In this document: in pieces, positions 8,306 to 17,185 of the stretch
Layout: each line of letters opens with the position of its first letter
How positions within the stretch are numbered: the first letter of the stretch is position 1
Assembly: GCF_001667885.1 (NCBI RefSeq)
Contig: NZ_LZJW01000132.1
Coordinates: 62,001-126,000 of the forward strand
DNA: 64,000 nucleotides
Direction: 5' to 3'
Origin: Mycobacterium scrofulaceum
Lineage (GTDB): Bacteria; Actinomycetota; Actinomycetes; Mycobacteriales; Mycobacteriaceae
Program-made: the position numbers and the translations under genes
The notes under the pieces: model-generated
The model's input: only the letters and a program-made list of their open reading frames with translations
What the model was told of the DNA's origin: nothing
Databases searched by the model: none

Positions 8306-9421
8306 ATGGCGAAGAGCAACGAGAAGGGCAGTCACTTGGCGTCGAAAGTTCCGCCCGTCAGGGTCGCGCGAGCCGTCGAACACCTCCGCTACCAGTTGTC
8401 CCGGCTGCGCCAGCGCTCCGCTCCGCCCGCGGCGGCGATGATGGAGCTGATCCTGAACGCTTGGGTCGCTCAAGCGATCACGTCGGCGGCCGATCTTGGC
8501 GTGGCGGATGCCCTGGCGAGTGGCCCGCTGTCCGGCGAGCAGCTAGCAGACCGCATCGGCGCTAACGCCGACGCTCTGAGGCGACTCATGCGCGCGTTGA
8601 TCGGCATCGGAATTTTCCGGCAACGCAGTGATGGGCGCTACGCACTCACCCCGCTGGGTGAAACGCTGCGCACCGACGCGCCCGTGTCAATGGCCGGGAT
8701 GGCGCGGTGGGTTGGGTCGCCGCAACATCGCGAGCACTGGAGTCACCTCACCGATGCGATCCGGACCGGGAAAGCGGTCATCCCGGCGCTCCGCGGCAAA
8801 CCGGCCTTTGAATACCTGGCCGACGAAGCGGAGCTAGCGGGGATTTTCAACACCGCCATGACCAACGTGTCCGAATTCGCGACCGTGCCCTTGACGGCCG
8901 CCTACGACTTCGGGGCGTTCGCCACGATCGTCGATGTCGGCGGGGGACACGGTCGGCTGTTGGCGGCGATCCTGGAGACGGCCCCGCAGTCGCGCGGGGT
9001 GCTCTTTGATCTTCCGGAGGTGGTGGCGGGCGCCCCGGCGCTGCTTCGCAAGCACGGTGTCGACGGCCGCGTCCGGATCGAAGAGGGCTCGTTCTTCGAT
9101 TCCGCGCCGGAGGGTGGTGATGCGTATGTGCTCAAAAACGTCATTCACGACTGGCCCGAGGAAGACGCGGTGCGCATCCTCAGCAATGTCCGCGCGTCAG
9201 CTCGTGCCGGTGCACGCTTGTTGCTCTGCGAGTTCGTCATTCCCGAGCACGACCGCGACTTCCACGGCAAGTGGGTGGACCTCGAGATGCTGGTCGTCGC
9301 CGGCGCCCGCGAGCGCACCGCGGACGAATATGAGCGGCTGTTCGACCAGGCCGGCTTTCGCTTGAATCGCGTCGTCGAGACCGTATCTCCGCTCAGCATC
9401 ATCGAGGGAATCGCGGTATAG
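8306..9421 (+). CDS. SAM-dependent O-methyltransferase (plant/hydroxyneurosporene type)
   Basis: 371 residues. Residues ~45-130 form the winged-helix dimerisation domain (AITSAADLGVADALASGP, RLMRALIGIGIF). The Rossmann methyltransferase domain follows with the SAM-binding motif IVDVGGGHGR near residue 208. LKNVIHDWPEEDAVRIL carries the His-Asp typical of the catalytic base region of O-methyltransferases. The substrate is unknown; homologues act on phenolic natural products and on carotenoid or quinone precursors. It stands alone, divergent from the small peptide gene. Confidence 0.85.
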   Translation: MAKSNEKGSHLASKVPPVRVARAVEHLRYQLSRLRQRSAPPAAAMMELILNAWVAQAITSAADLGVADALASGPLSGEQLADRIGANADALRRLMRALIGIGIFRQRSDGRYALTPLGETLRTDAPVSMAGMARWVGSPQHREHWSHLTDAIRTGKAVIPALRGKPAFEYLADEAELAGIFNTAMTNVSEFATVPLTAAYDFGAFATIVDVGGGHGRLLAAILETAPQSRGVLFDLPEVVAGAPALLRKHGVDGRVRIEEGSFFDSAPEGGDAYVLKNVIHDWPEEDAVRILSNVRASARAGARLLLCEFVIPEHDRDFHGKWVDLEMLVVAGARERTADEYERLFDQAGFRLNRVVETVSPLSIIEGIAV

Positions 9422-9664
9422 CCCGCCCGACGATGCTGGACGCGGATGCGGCACCCCCCCGGACCACGCGGGCACGGATCCGTCTCGCGCCAGTGCGACG
9501 CACGGACCGAGTTCGTGGCGTTGGCCATGCCCGGCCAATCAGGCGATCTTGCCTCACCTTTGCTGCGAACGCCTTGAGGTTTCCCTGGCATAAGCGATAA
9601 CGGTCCCAGTGCCGCCCCGTTCTGCCAAGATCTACACGTCATACCGCGGGCTGGAGGGGGCGCG

Positions 9665-11929
9665 TTGCGGTTTCTGAGCCGCCGCATGGGTTATGCGTTG
9701 TCTGCAGTCGTCGTTGCTGCGGCAGGGTTCAACGCGCTCGGACTGTGGGGGGTGGCGGCGGCGCAGCGGGCGCAGTTCGTTCTCGAAGCGGTGCTGTGCG
9801 TTGTGGCGCTGCTCGCCGGGCTGCTTGTCGTTCGGCGGGTAGCCGCCCCTGCACGGTGGTGGCGCGTGACCCTGCTGGCAGCCATCGCCACCTTCCTCGC
9901 CGCTGAGGCCCTCTCTCAGCCAGTCCGCACAACCGATAGCGGCGCGACGGCCCCAGCGTCTGCGGTCATCGGCTATTTCGTTGCCGGACTGCTCTTCGGT
10001 GCGGCGATACTTCTGCTGGTACGGTCCGGCCGCCCAGGGCAGGCGCGAACGTGGATCGGGGGACGGCAGAGCGTCATCACCACCGCCCTTGATGGATTGT
10101 TGGCGACTCTGGCGTTCTTCCACCTGGTCTATGTCGCCCGGCTGGGGGCCGTGCACGGAGCCGCGTTGCCAAGGTCGACCAACACCGCAGTCGTGACCGG
10201 TATCGCGGTAGTCGAGCTCGTCGTGGTGGTGAGCGCCCTGCTGCTGGCGATGTGGTATCCGCCGTACCGGCCGGGCCGGACGAATTACATGCTGCTTGCC
10301 GCCGCGGTGATCACCCTGACGTCTTCCGACCGGCTGCTGGCTTACCTTCGCAGCGTCGGAGTGAGGCAGCTGGACTTGTGGGTGGGCACCGGGTTCGTGA
10401 TGGCTCCACTGCTGATCGCATGGAGTTTGTTGGATTTTCCACCACGCGCCCGGCCCGAACACGAGGACGAAATGCCGACCAACTGGGCGCAGCTCACCCT
10501 GCCCTACGTGGGTTTCATGGGTAGCACCGCTCTCGTCACCTTCCACGAGCTCATCGGACGCCATGTCGACCCCATCTTCATCGGCACGTACGTTGCGATG
10601 GCCGTGCTCGTCTCGACCCGCTACCTGGTGGCGATGCGCGTGCAGCGGACTCTCACCGAAGAGCTCATCGACGCCAAAAGCCGCCTCGCTCATCAGGCTC
10701 ATCACGATCCGTTGACCCACCTGCCCAATCGATTGTTCTTGGCGCAGCGGCTGGACGAAGCGATAAGCCATGGACCGTTCGTACTGATCTTCGTCGACAT
10801 CGACGATTTCAAAGAGGTCAACGATCGCTTCGGGCACGCGGCCGGTGATGAGCTGCTATGCGCGATCAGCGGGCGGCTCAGGGATTGCCTTGACCCCGAG
10901 GACACACTGGCTCGTGTCGGCGGAGACGAGTTCGCCATCCTCATCACGGGTGTCGTGGAGTCACCCGAACTCGTCGCCGATCAGCTGCGGCTTGCGCTTC
11001 GCAGCCCGTTCTCGGTGCACGGCACGTCGGTTCGGGTGCGCGCCAGCATGGGCCTGGTCAGTCCCGGATGTGACGGTCTGCCTCGGACCTCCGATGATCT
11101 CCTGAGGCAGGCCGACATCTCGATGTACACCGGAAAGCGCCTAGGCAAGGACACCGCGGTGGTCTACCGGCCGGCGTTCACCGTGGCCGAGGATTTCCCG
11201 ACGGCGCTTCGGCAAGCGAATGGCGCTGCTCCACAAGGCTTTCGGCTGAAGTACCAACCCATCGTCGGCCTTCCGCAGGGCAACCCGGTCGCCCTCGAGG
11301 CGCTTGCCCGCTGGACCACACCGAGCGGCATTCAGATTCCTCCCCAGACCTTCGTGTCCCTGGCCGAGGCCAACGGCATGGGGGCAGAACTCGACGCCCT
11401 GGTACTCGATCGAGCTTGCGCGGACATCAAATCGTCTGGCCTCGAACTGGACGTTCATATCAACATCGGCGCGGCGCGATTGGGCAGCGTCGAATTCGAA
11501 CGGGTGATCAGCCGCACGCTCGCCCGGCACGGGTTGCCGCCACAACGCGTCGTCCTGGAGATCACCGAGACGGTGCCCATTGTGGATCTCGCCGACGCCG
11601 CGGCGGCCATCAGGCGCCTCAACGGCCTGGGCCTCAGAGTGGCCCTGGACGACTTCGGCGCCGGATACAACTCGCTGACCTATTGGCACGAGTTGCCGGT
11701 GCAGATCGTGAAACTCGACCGCGGGCTGGCGACAGGCGTCGAGCCGGGACGTAACCTCACGCTGTATCGCTCAGTCATCGGGCTCTGTGAAGCCCTGGGC
11801 CTCAAGGTTATTGCTGAGGGAATCGAAACCGCCGAGCAGGCTGAGACAGTCTTCATGGCCGGATGTGGCCTGGCGCAAGGCCATCTGTTCGGTCGGGCCG
11901 CCGACCTGACTGATTTCGTCGCGTCTTAG
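9665..11929 (+). CDS. Membrane-anchored GGDEF-EAL cyclic-di-GMP enzyme (second copy)
   Basis: 754 residues. About ten N-terminal hydrophobic segments (residues ~10-330) are followed by GGDEF (ARVGGDEF near residue 418) and EAL (LEALARW near 544, NIG, EITETV, DDFGAGYNSL, KLDRGL, EGIET, QGHLF). The EAL residues are all canonical here, unlike the copy at 6-2030. There is no RxxD inhibitory site before GGDEF. The start is TTG 9665, with GGAGGGG about five bases upstream. It may synthesise and degrade c-di-GMP; the membrane part is presumably the sensor. Confidence 0.88.
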   Translation: MRFLSRRMGYALSAVVVAAAGFNALGLWGVAAAQRAQFVLEAVLCVVALLAGLLVVRRVAAPARWWRVTLLAAIATFLAAEALSQPVRTTDSGATAPASAVIGYFVAGLLFGAAILLLVRSGRPGQARTWIGGRQSVITTALDGLLATLAFFHLVYVARLGAVHGAALPRSTNTAVVTGIAVVELVVVVSALLLAMWYPPYRPGRTNYMLLAAAVITLTSSDRLLAYLRSVGVRQLDLWVGTGFVMAPLLIAWSLLDFPPRARPEHEDEMPTNWAQLTLPYVGFMGSTALVTFHELIGRHVDPIFIGTYVAMAVLVSTRYLVAMRVQRTLTEELIDAKSRLAHQAHHDPLTHLPNRLFLAQRLDEAISHGPFVLIFVDIDDFKEVNDRFGHAAGDELLCAISGRLRDCLDPEDTLARVGGDEFAILITGVVESPELVADQLRLALRSPFSVHGTSVRVRASMGLVSPGCDGLPRTSDDLLRQADISMYTGKRLGKDTAVVYRPAFTVAEDFPTALRQANGAAPQGFRLKYQPIVGLPQGNPVALEALARWTTPSGIQIPPQTFVSLAEANGMGAELDALVLDRACADIKSSGLELDVHINIGAARLGSVEFERVISRTLARHGLPPQRVVLEITETVPIVDLADAAAAIRRLNGLGLRVALDDFGAGYNSLTYWHELPVQIVKLDRGLATGVEPGRNLTLYRSVIGLCEALGLKVIAEGIETAEQAETVFMAGCGLAQGHLFGRAADLTDFVAS

Positions 11930-11969
11930 CCGCTTCGACTCGGGTGCGTCGGTCCGAGCTCGCAAGCGG
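11930..11969. terminator. Candidate bidirectional hairpin between convergent genes
   Basis: CCGCTT (11930-11935) pairs with AAGCGG (11964-11969), and CTCGG (11939-11943) pairs with CCGAG (11954-11958), inside the 47-base gap between two convergent stops. No clear U-tract follows, as is common in mycobacteria. Confidence 0.45.
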
Positions 11970-11976
11970 TCGCTGG

Positions 11977-12795
11977 TCAGGACGCGATGAACGCGAGCAG
12001 GTCCGGGTTGAGGACATCCGCGTGCGTGGTCAGCATGCCGTGCGGGTAGCCGGCATAGGTCTTCAACGAGCCGTCCTGAAGGAGGTCGACCGCTCGGGGC
12101 ACCGCGCTGGCGAACGGAACGATCTGATCGTCGTCGCCGTGCATCACCAGGACGGGAACGGTGATCGTCCGCAGATCTTCGCTGTAATCCCGCAGCCAGG
12201 ACGCCACGGTCTCGTAGTGAGCGTGGGCGCTACCGGACATGCCTTGGCGCCACCAGTTCGCGATGACCGCCTCGGACGCCTTCGCACCTGGGCGGTTGAA
12301 TCCGTAGAACGGCCCCTCTGGCACCGCGCGGAAGAACTCCGATCGATTGCCCAAAACACCCGCACGCACCGCGTCGAACCACTCCTGGGGTTGCCCGCCC
12401 GGATTGCTCTCGGTCTGCGCCATGCTCGGCGTTGGGGAGGACACCAGCACCGCCTTGGCGACCCGCTCCTGGTGGCGAGCCACATAGCAGGCCACTTCAG
12501 CACCGCCGGTGGAGTGTCCGATATGGACCGCGTCGCGCAGGTCGAGGTGGTCGGTCAGCGCGGCCAGATCGGCCACCCAATGCTCGATGTCATTGCCGGT
12601 CCCGGCCTGCTCCGATCGGCCATGCCCACGCCGGTCGTGAGCAATCACCCGATAGCCGTGGTGTAGGAAGAACATCGTCTGCGCGTCCCAGTCGTCGGCC
12701 GTCAGCGGCCAGCCATGGCTGAAAACGATCGGTTGGCCAGCGCCCCAGTCCTTATAGAAGATCTCGACACCGTCCGAGGTAGTAATGGTGGGCAC
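11977..12795 (-). CDS. Alpha/beta hydrolase, non-heme chloroperoxidase type
   Basis: 272 residues with the full serine-hydrolase triad: Ser95 in HIGHSTGG, an Asp in MHGDDDQIVPF (221-223) and His252 in YPHGM. The N-terminus (MPTITTSDGVEIFYKDWGAGQPIVFSHGWP) and the HDRRGHGRSEQ motif are characteristic of the bacterial perhydrolase/non-heme haloperoxidase group. These act mainly as esterases or perhydrolases. The start is GTG 12795, with GAGAGGA upstream. It is convergent with the GGDEF-EAL gene and separated from the next gene by about 290 bases. Confidence 0.85.
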   Translation of the reverse strand: MPTITTSDGVEIFYKDWGAGQPIVFSHGWPLTADDWDAQTMFFLHHGYRVIAHDRRGHGRSEQAGTGNDIEHWVADLAALTDHLDLRDAVHIGHSTGGAEVACYVARHQERVAKAVLVSSPTPSMAQTESNPGGQPQEWFDAVRAGVLGNRSEFFRAVPEGPFYGFNRPGAKASEAVIANWWRQGMSGSAHAHYETVASWLRDYSEDLRTITVPVLVMHGDDDQIVPFASAVPRAVDLLQDGSLKTYAGYPHGMLTTHADVLNPDLLAFIAS

Positions 12796-13083
12796 AGACG
12801 TTCCTCTCGCAGTCGACTCGCCGCTATCGAATGACAGTCAACCGCAAGCCAAATCTTTTTGCCTGCTAGGTCTGCGACAGTTTGGCCGCTGCGACCTGTC
12901 GCGTGTCTTCACACCGCTTTGCGTGGGAACTACGCACATCGATGTTGCTGCGAAATGGATTGGTGCACATTGTGGAGACGGCTATGACCGCGTGCGTGGG
13001 GTCACGGCGGCAACGTCAGCGGCGCCGCTGGGGGCGCCAGGACGCGGGTTGTACTGTATCCAAGCGACTTTCGGAGGTTCACG

Positions 13084-14019
13084 ATGACACCACCCAACGA
13101 CGACACCTGGGGTCCGGCCACCGGAGTGGGAACCACGGCCACGATGGCGGCGGCGGCGAGAGCCATCGCCACCAGGGATGGGGATATCGATGATCCTTTT
13201 GCCGAGAAGTTGGTGCGCGCGGTCGGTGTGAGCTTCCTGACCCGCTGGGCTACCGGCGAGCTCGTCGCCTCGGATATCGACGTCGCGGGCAGCTCATGGG
13301 GCCTGGCGCAGATGCCCGCATCCATTGCGGCCCGCACGCGGTACTTCGACGAGTTGTGTGCCGATGCCGCAGGAGCGGGCATCCGTCAAGCCGTGATCCT
13401 CGCCTCGGGCCTCGACGCCCGCGCCTACCGGCTGGATTGGCCTCCAGGGATGACGGTGTTCGAGGTCGATCAACCGGCCGTCATCGAGTTCAAATCCACC
13501 ACACTGGCCAAGCTCGGTGCCGTGCCAAAAGTTGACCTACGCACGGTCGCCATCGACCTGCGCGACGACTGGTCGACGGCACTGGTTACAACGGGTTTGG
13601 ACGTCAACAAGCCCACGGTATGGATTGCCGAAGGCCTATTCGGCTATCTGACACCAGCGGCCCAGGATCGGCTGCTCGATATGGTCACCGCCCTGAGCGC
13701 GCCGGGCAGCCGACTCGGGAGTGAGGCCGTGCCGAATACCGCCGACATGGACCCCGACGCGGCGCGCCAACGGATGCGCGAGGCCACTGCCAAGTGGCGC
13801 GAGCACGGCTTCGAACCCGACTTCGACGTGGTCCAGTTCGAAGGCGAGCGCCACGACGTCGGGGCGTACCTGGATGCGCTCGGGTGGGCGTCGGCCGCGA
13901 CGCCGATGGCCCGGCTGCTCGCCGGCTACGGGTTGGAGGCGATCGCACGGGCCGGCGATGATCGACAAACGATGAACGGCGTCAACTACTACACGTCGAC
14001 GCTGGGCGTCGACCGTTAG
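13084..14019 (+). CDS. TIGR00027 family SAM-dependent methyltransferase
   Basis: 311 residues with the order typical of this large mycobacterial family: GPATGVGTTATMAAAARAIAT, the FLTRWATGELVA segment, RTRYFDELCADA, and the SAM site ILASGLDARAYRLDWP near residue 107. FEVDQPAVIEFK and WIAEGLFGYL follow. These resemble leucine carboxyl methyltransferases, but their substrates in mycobacteria are unknown. GGAGG precedes ATG 13084. Confidence 0.88.
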   Translation: MTPPNDDTWGPATGVGTTATMAAAARAIATRDGDIDDPFAEKLVRAVGVSFLTRWATGELVASDIDVAGSSWGLAQMPASIAARTRYFDELCADAAGAGIRQAVILASGLDARAYRLDWPPGMTVFEVDQPAVIEFKSTTLAKLGAVPKVDLRTVAIDLRDDWSTALVTTGLDVNKPTVWIAEGLFGYLTPAAQDRLLDMVTALSAPGSRLGSEAVPNTADMDPDAARQRMREATAKWREHGFEPDFDVVQFEGERHDVGAYLDALGWASAATPMARLLAGYGLEAIARAGDDRQTMNGVNYYTSTLGVDR

Positions 14020-14051
14020 AGGCATCGCGGGGAGCGGGACTCGCCGGGCGC

Positions 14052-14540
14052 TCAGCTGGGGCAGGCGCGTGCCAGGGCGGCCATCTCGTCGCCGAACTCC
14101 TGGTTGACGCGGGCCACTGCTTTCGCCGACGGCGGCAGTTCCGTTTTCATGGGGTCTTGTTTGCCTAGGTCATCGTTCATCTGGTTGGCGTCTTTCATGA
14201 ATTCTCGGGCCAGCGCCGCGGCTCGTTGCGCGTGGGCCGACAGGCCGGGCGCGGTCACCTGATCGGCCCGTCGCTGGAGTCCGTCGAGCCACGCCTGGTA
14301 GTCGGCATCAGTGGGTACCGAGTTCTGTTCGTAGGAGCCCGGCGGCGCGAACCGCGTCTTGGCCTTCAACGAGGCCTGCATGTCGCGGTTGAAATCGATG
14401 AATTGCCGCACACTCCAACAAGGTTGCGCCCGCTGATCGATGCGCCACGCGACGAACAGACCCGCGGCGGCGACGGCCACGCACCATACCGTCAGCAATC
14501 GCCGGGCGGCCTTGCGTGAACGGAGACTGTTTGTGGCCAC
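14052..14540 (-). CDS. Hypothetical single-pass membrane protein
   Basis: 162 residues. One N-terminal transmembrane segment (LLTVWCVAVAAAGLFVAW, ~15-32) follows a basic stretch (SLRSRKAARR). The rest is a helical, charged extracytoplasmic domain with two Cys (CWSVRQF and ALARACPS at the C-terminus). I do not recognise a family. It is read in the same direction as the small secreted protein at 14593-14940, 52 bases downstream of it. Confidence 0.65.
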   Translation of the reverse strand: MATNSLRSRKAARRLLTVWCVAVAAAGLFVAWRIDQRAQPCWSVRQFIDFNRDMQASLKAKTRFAPPGSYEQNSVPTDADYQAWLDGLQRRADQVTAPGLSAHAQRAAALAREFMKDANQMNDDLGKQDPMKTELPPSAKAVARVNQEFGDEMAALARACPS

Positions 14541-14592
14541 TCGATCAACCTAATCGAGGATCGGGCCGATCAGCGCATAGCGGCCCGCGCCG

Positions 14593-14940
14593 TCACGCGT
14601 GGGGGCAGAAGATGCCCAGGATCTGTTGGCAGTTGTCCCGATTGATGAGTGCCGGCGGGGCCGGGGGAGGAGGTGGCGGCGGGTTGTCGCCGTCCCAAAT
14701 GTTTTGGGCGACATTGCCCTGCCCGAAGTAGACGTAGTAGTAGGTGTGGCAGATGTTGTTGTCCCAAATGACCGGATTGGTGACGTGGTTACCGGTCGGC
14801 GGCAGCGGCTCGCCCGGGCACCAGCGGTGGGGGCCGCCATCGGCGTTGGCGGTGCCCGCGCTGAGACCGAGACCCGCAATTCCCAACCCGCCGGCCACCA
14901 GGGCCGTGGTCGCCAGTCGCACGATTCGTCGCAACATCAT
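14593..14940 (-). CDS. Small secreted protein with polyproline segment
   Basis: 115 residues. A signal peptide (basic MMLRRIVR, hydrophobic ALVAGGLGIAGLGLSAG, then TANADGG, an AxA-type cleavage site) is followed by a mature ~80-residue domain. It has four Cys (RWCPGE, NICHTYYYVYFGQ, NCQQILGIFC) and a run of seven prolines. The Cys pattern suggests two disulfides. Its layout is like that of other small secreted mycobacterial proteins of unknown function. Confidence 0.75.
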   Translation of the reverse strand: MMLRRIVRLATTALVAGGLGIAGLGLSAGTANADGGPHRWCPGEPLPPTGNHVTNPVIWDNNICHTYYYVYFGQGNVAQNIWDGDNPPPPPPPAPPALINRDNCQQILGIFCPHA

Positions 14941-15028
14941 GGTCCTATTCCGTTCGGTGGCGGCCTGAAGTATGAGCCGCTCTCAAGCGGAAGTAAATAG
15001 CGCGGCAGCCGCTACCGATCCCAAACTT

Positions 15029-15055
15029 GTCCAGCGGTCGCGGTGGCCGCTGGAC
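15029..15055. repeat. Perfect 9-bp stem-loop in intergenic region
   Basis: GTCCAGCGG (15029-15037) and CCGCTGGAC (15047-15055) are perfect inverted arms around a 9-base loop. It lies in the 342-base gap 14941-15282 between the divergent secreted-protein and small-membrane-protein genes. The rest of that gap shows no coding signal I trust. It could be a regulatory hairpin in the leader of either gene. Confidence 0.5.
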
Positions 15056-15282
15056 GGCGGTGTCGTCCTCGCCGCGGTCGCACCGCGTGGGGGCTCGGCG
15101 CGCCCGCCCCGGTCGAACTGCCGTCCCGCCCGGCGCGGGCGAGGTGGGGCACTGGCGCGGAGCGCGACTCCGTGCTGTGAACGTTAAGGATCGTTACCGC
15201 AATCGTGATTTTCGCGTTCGTATCATTGATTTCACGAGAATCGGAGCAACGCCGATCGGCGTCCGCGAGTCTGGGGGCTGAT

Positions 15283-15528
15283 ATGACGATCGCAATCGCC
15301 GCGCGCGAGCCAGTCGAGTACGACGTGTCCCAAGCGCATGACGACGTCACTTCGGCGATCGCCAGGGTCAACGCCATGCCCTGGCGGGGGGACATCGTTC
15401 TCGCCGAATTGAAGCCGCGCTGGCGACCCACCGAAGAGGAGATCGTCCGCGCGGCGATCACGGTGATTCTGGTAGCTCTCGTGGCAATGATCGGCGTCGC
15501 CGCAGTCGCGATCTTGACAATGGGGTAG
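15283..15528 (+). CDS. Small single-pass membrane protein, hypothetical
   Basis: 81 residues from ATG 15283. The soluble N-terminal part (YDVSQAHDDVTSAIARVNAM, LAELKPRWRPTEEEIVRA) is followed by one transmembrane segment (ITVILVALVAMIGVAAVAIL) at the C-terminus, so it is a tail-anchored type. The frame extends upstream to 15205, but that part is not convincing. I do not recognise a family, and the start is uncertain. Confidence 0.5.
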   Translation: MTIAIAAREPVEYDVSQAHDDVTSAIARVNAMPWRGDIVLAELKPRWRPTEEEIVRAAITVILVALVAMIGVAAVAILTMG

Positions 15529-15664
15529 TAGTGGAAAGTCGGGGGCGGCCCCGCCTCGTTGTTCGCGGTACATCCGTTATGCTGCCGGTGCTTCCGAAAT
15601 GTCGGTGCGCAGTTCACTCGCGAATGGCTCTTGCAGAGGACAGCTCTCAGCCTTGCCCAGATCA

Positions 15665-16126
15665 ATGTCTGCCAGCGGGGCTGCGGTTGCGGTCATCGTC
15701 CTCGCCGCCAGCACGCCGACCACGGCCTGCAGCCATCGGCCGCCATCTAAAGCGGGCGCCTCGGTCACCTCAACAACCACACCCGCCGGTGCCGCGGCGG
15801 CGCAAAGCGACTCACTGACGTTGGCCGGCAGAGTTTTCGCGCTCCACGACGTCCAATGCCGCGGCATGGGTGCCTCGGTGCTCGTCACGGCCAAAACGCA
15901 GTCCGGCGACAGTGTCATCGTCGACGCCGCGGGCGGCAAGGTCGAAACTCTCGACTTCAGCGCCGACGGTGTCGACTACTTCTGGGAGCCGACTTCGACC
16001 GGAGGAGCACCGACCCCGACGCTGACGCAAGACGGTGACAAGTACACGGTGACTGGCAAGATCAAACAGCTTCACGACTACACCAAGCTCAGTGATTTCA
16101 CGTTTAGAGCAGCCTGCCCGCATTGA
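15665..16126 (+). CDS. LpqH / 19-kDa-antigen-like lipoprotein
   Basis: 153 residues from ATG 15665. A short signal sequence (AAVAVIVLAAS) ends in a weak lipobox (TTAC), with Cys22 as the probable lipidated residue. A Ser/Thr/Ala-rich linker follows, as in the 19-kDa lipoprotein. The C-terminal domain has the family rhythm: LTLAGRVFALHDVQCRGMG, DFSADGVDYFWEP, LTQDGDKYTVTGKI and a final FRAACPH that places the second Cys. It is divergent from, not identical to, classical LpqH. Surface exposure is likely. Confidence 0.65.
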   Translation: MSASGAAVAVIVLAASTPTTACSHRPPSKAGASVTSTTTPAGAAAAQSDSLTLAGRVFALHDVQCRGMGASVLVTAKTQSGDSVIVDAAGGKVETLDFSADGVDYFWEPTSTGGAPTPTLTQDGDKYTVTGKIKQLHDYTKLSDFTFRAACPH

Positions 16127-16315
16127 GCATTCTCGCCCGACGCGCATTGCCTGCCACGGACCGGGATCGACTTGCGCCAAGGCCGGCCGTCGGAGATGCG
16201 GCGGCCGGGTAAAAACCTGACACCAGCATGATTGCCTGGGCACAATGTTGGATCAGAAGCGCTCGGGGTCGCTTCGCACTTAGCGAATATTGAAGTTGGG
16301 CGGCTAACGGGACCG

Positions 16316-17023
16316 ATGCGAAGGACAAGGGGAGGGGGCGGGCTGACAGGCCGGCACGCATTAGCGGTTCTGGCGCTGTCCGCGCTGACGACCGGGTGCA
16401 CGGTGACCGTGGGCGGGACGGTGGTCGCGGCTCCGACGATGGGTCATGCGCCTCAACCGCTTCCAACGAGTGCGCTGTCTGGATTGCTGCTCAGCCCGAC
16501 GGAAATTGGCTCGATCATGTCCGCCCGGATGGAGGTGGTCGATTCCGGCGACACCATGTACACCAATCGCCCCCTCGCCGATGGATGTTTGGTTTGGGCC
16601 GAGGCGCAGGACTACTCCTACCAAGGCAGCGGCTGGACGGGTGTGCGCGTGCAGCAACTGAAGGACCGCCGCGAGAACGCAGACCATATTGCCTACCAGG
16701 CGGTGGTGGCGTTCCCGGCGGGCTTAGCCGCCCATGACTTCTACGCCGGCCAGGTGACGGGCTGGGCGAACTGCGATGACCGGCGCATCGATCTGCATGA
16801 CCCCGGAGATCCCGTCGCGCACTACTGGACGCTGAGTAAGGCCCGCGTCGAGGACGGCGTTTTGACGATCACGCGGGTTCAGGAAGAAGGTGGAGGATCC
16901 TGGGCGTGCCAGCGAGCGTTGACGGCCTCCAATAACGTGGTCGTCGATATCAGCGCCTGCGCCGAAAATGTCGGCGACCGCGGTGTTCAGATCGCCAAAG
17001 AAATCGCAAAGAAGATCCTCTGA
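16316..17023 (+). CDS. Lipoprotein with PknH-type extracellular sensor domain
   Basis: 235 residues from ATG 16316. The signal peptide (basic RRTRG, hydrophobic ALAVLALSALTTG) ends at a lipobox Cys. The remainder matches the PknH C-terminal sensor domain: PTSALSGLLLSPTEIGSIM, then ADGCLVWAEAQDYSYQGSGW, VTGWANCDD, WACQRALTASNNVVVDISAC. The four Cys fit the two disulfides known in that fold. There is no kinase domain, so it is one of the stand-alone lipoprotein versions common in mycobacteria. The ligand is unknown. Confidence 0.8.
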   Translation: MRRTRGGGGLTGRHALAVLALSALTTGCTVTVGGTVVAAPTMGHAPQPLPTSALSGLLLSPTEIGSIMSARMEVVDSGDTMYTNRPLADGCLVWAEAQDYSYQGSGWTGVRVQQLKDRRENADHIAYQAVVAFPAGLAAHDFYAGQVTGWANCDDRRIDLHDPGDPVAHYWTLSKARVEDGVLTITRVQEEGGGSWACQRALTASNNVVVDISACAENVGDRGVQIAKEIAKKIL

Positions 17024-17185
17024 GCGTTGTCGACGCGCCGGGTCGCCCGGCCGCGTAATAGAGCGGCGCGTTCGATGCCCGACAGCGCCAGAAAGAACTC
17101 GGTGGACGCGGTGACCCGGTTAGGAAACCGGTACCGTGGGTATCACCTATCGTGAGCCACGCTGCTAGGGGGGTCTGTCACGCCG

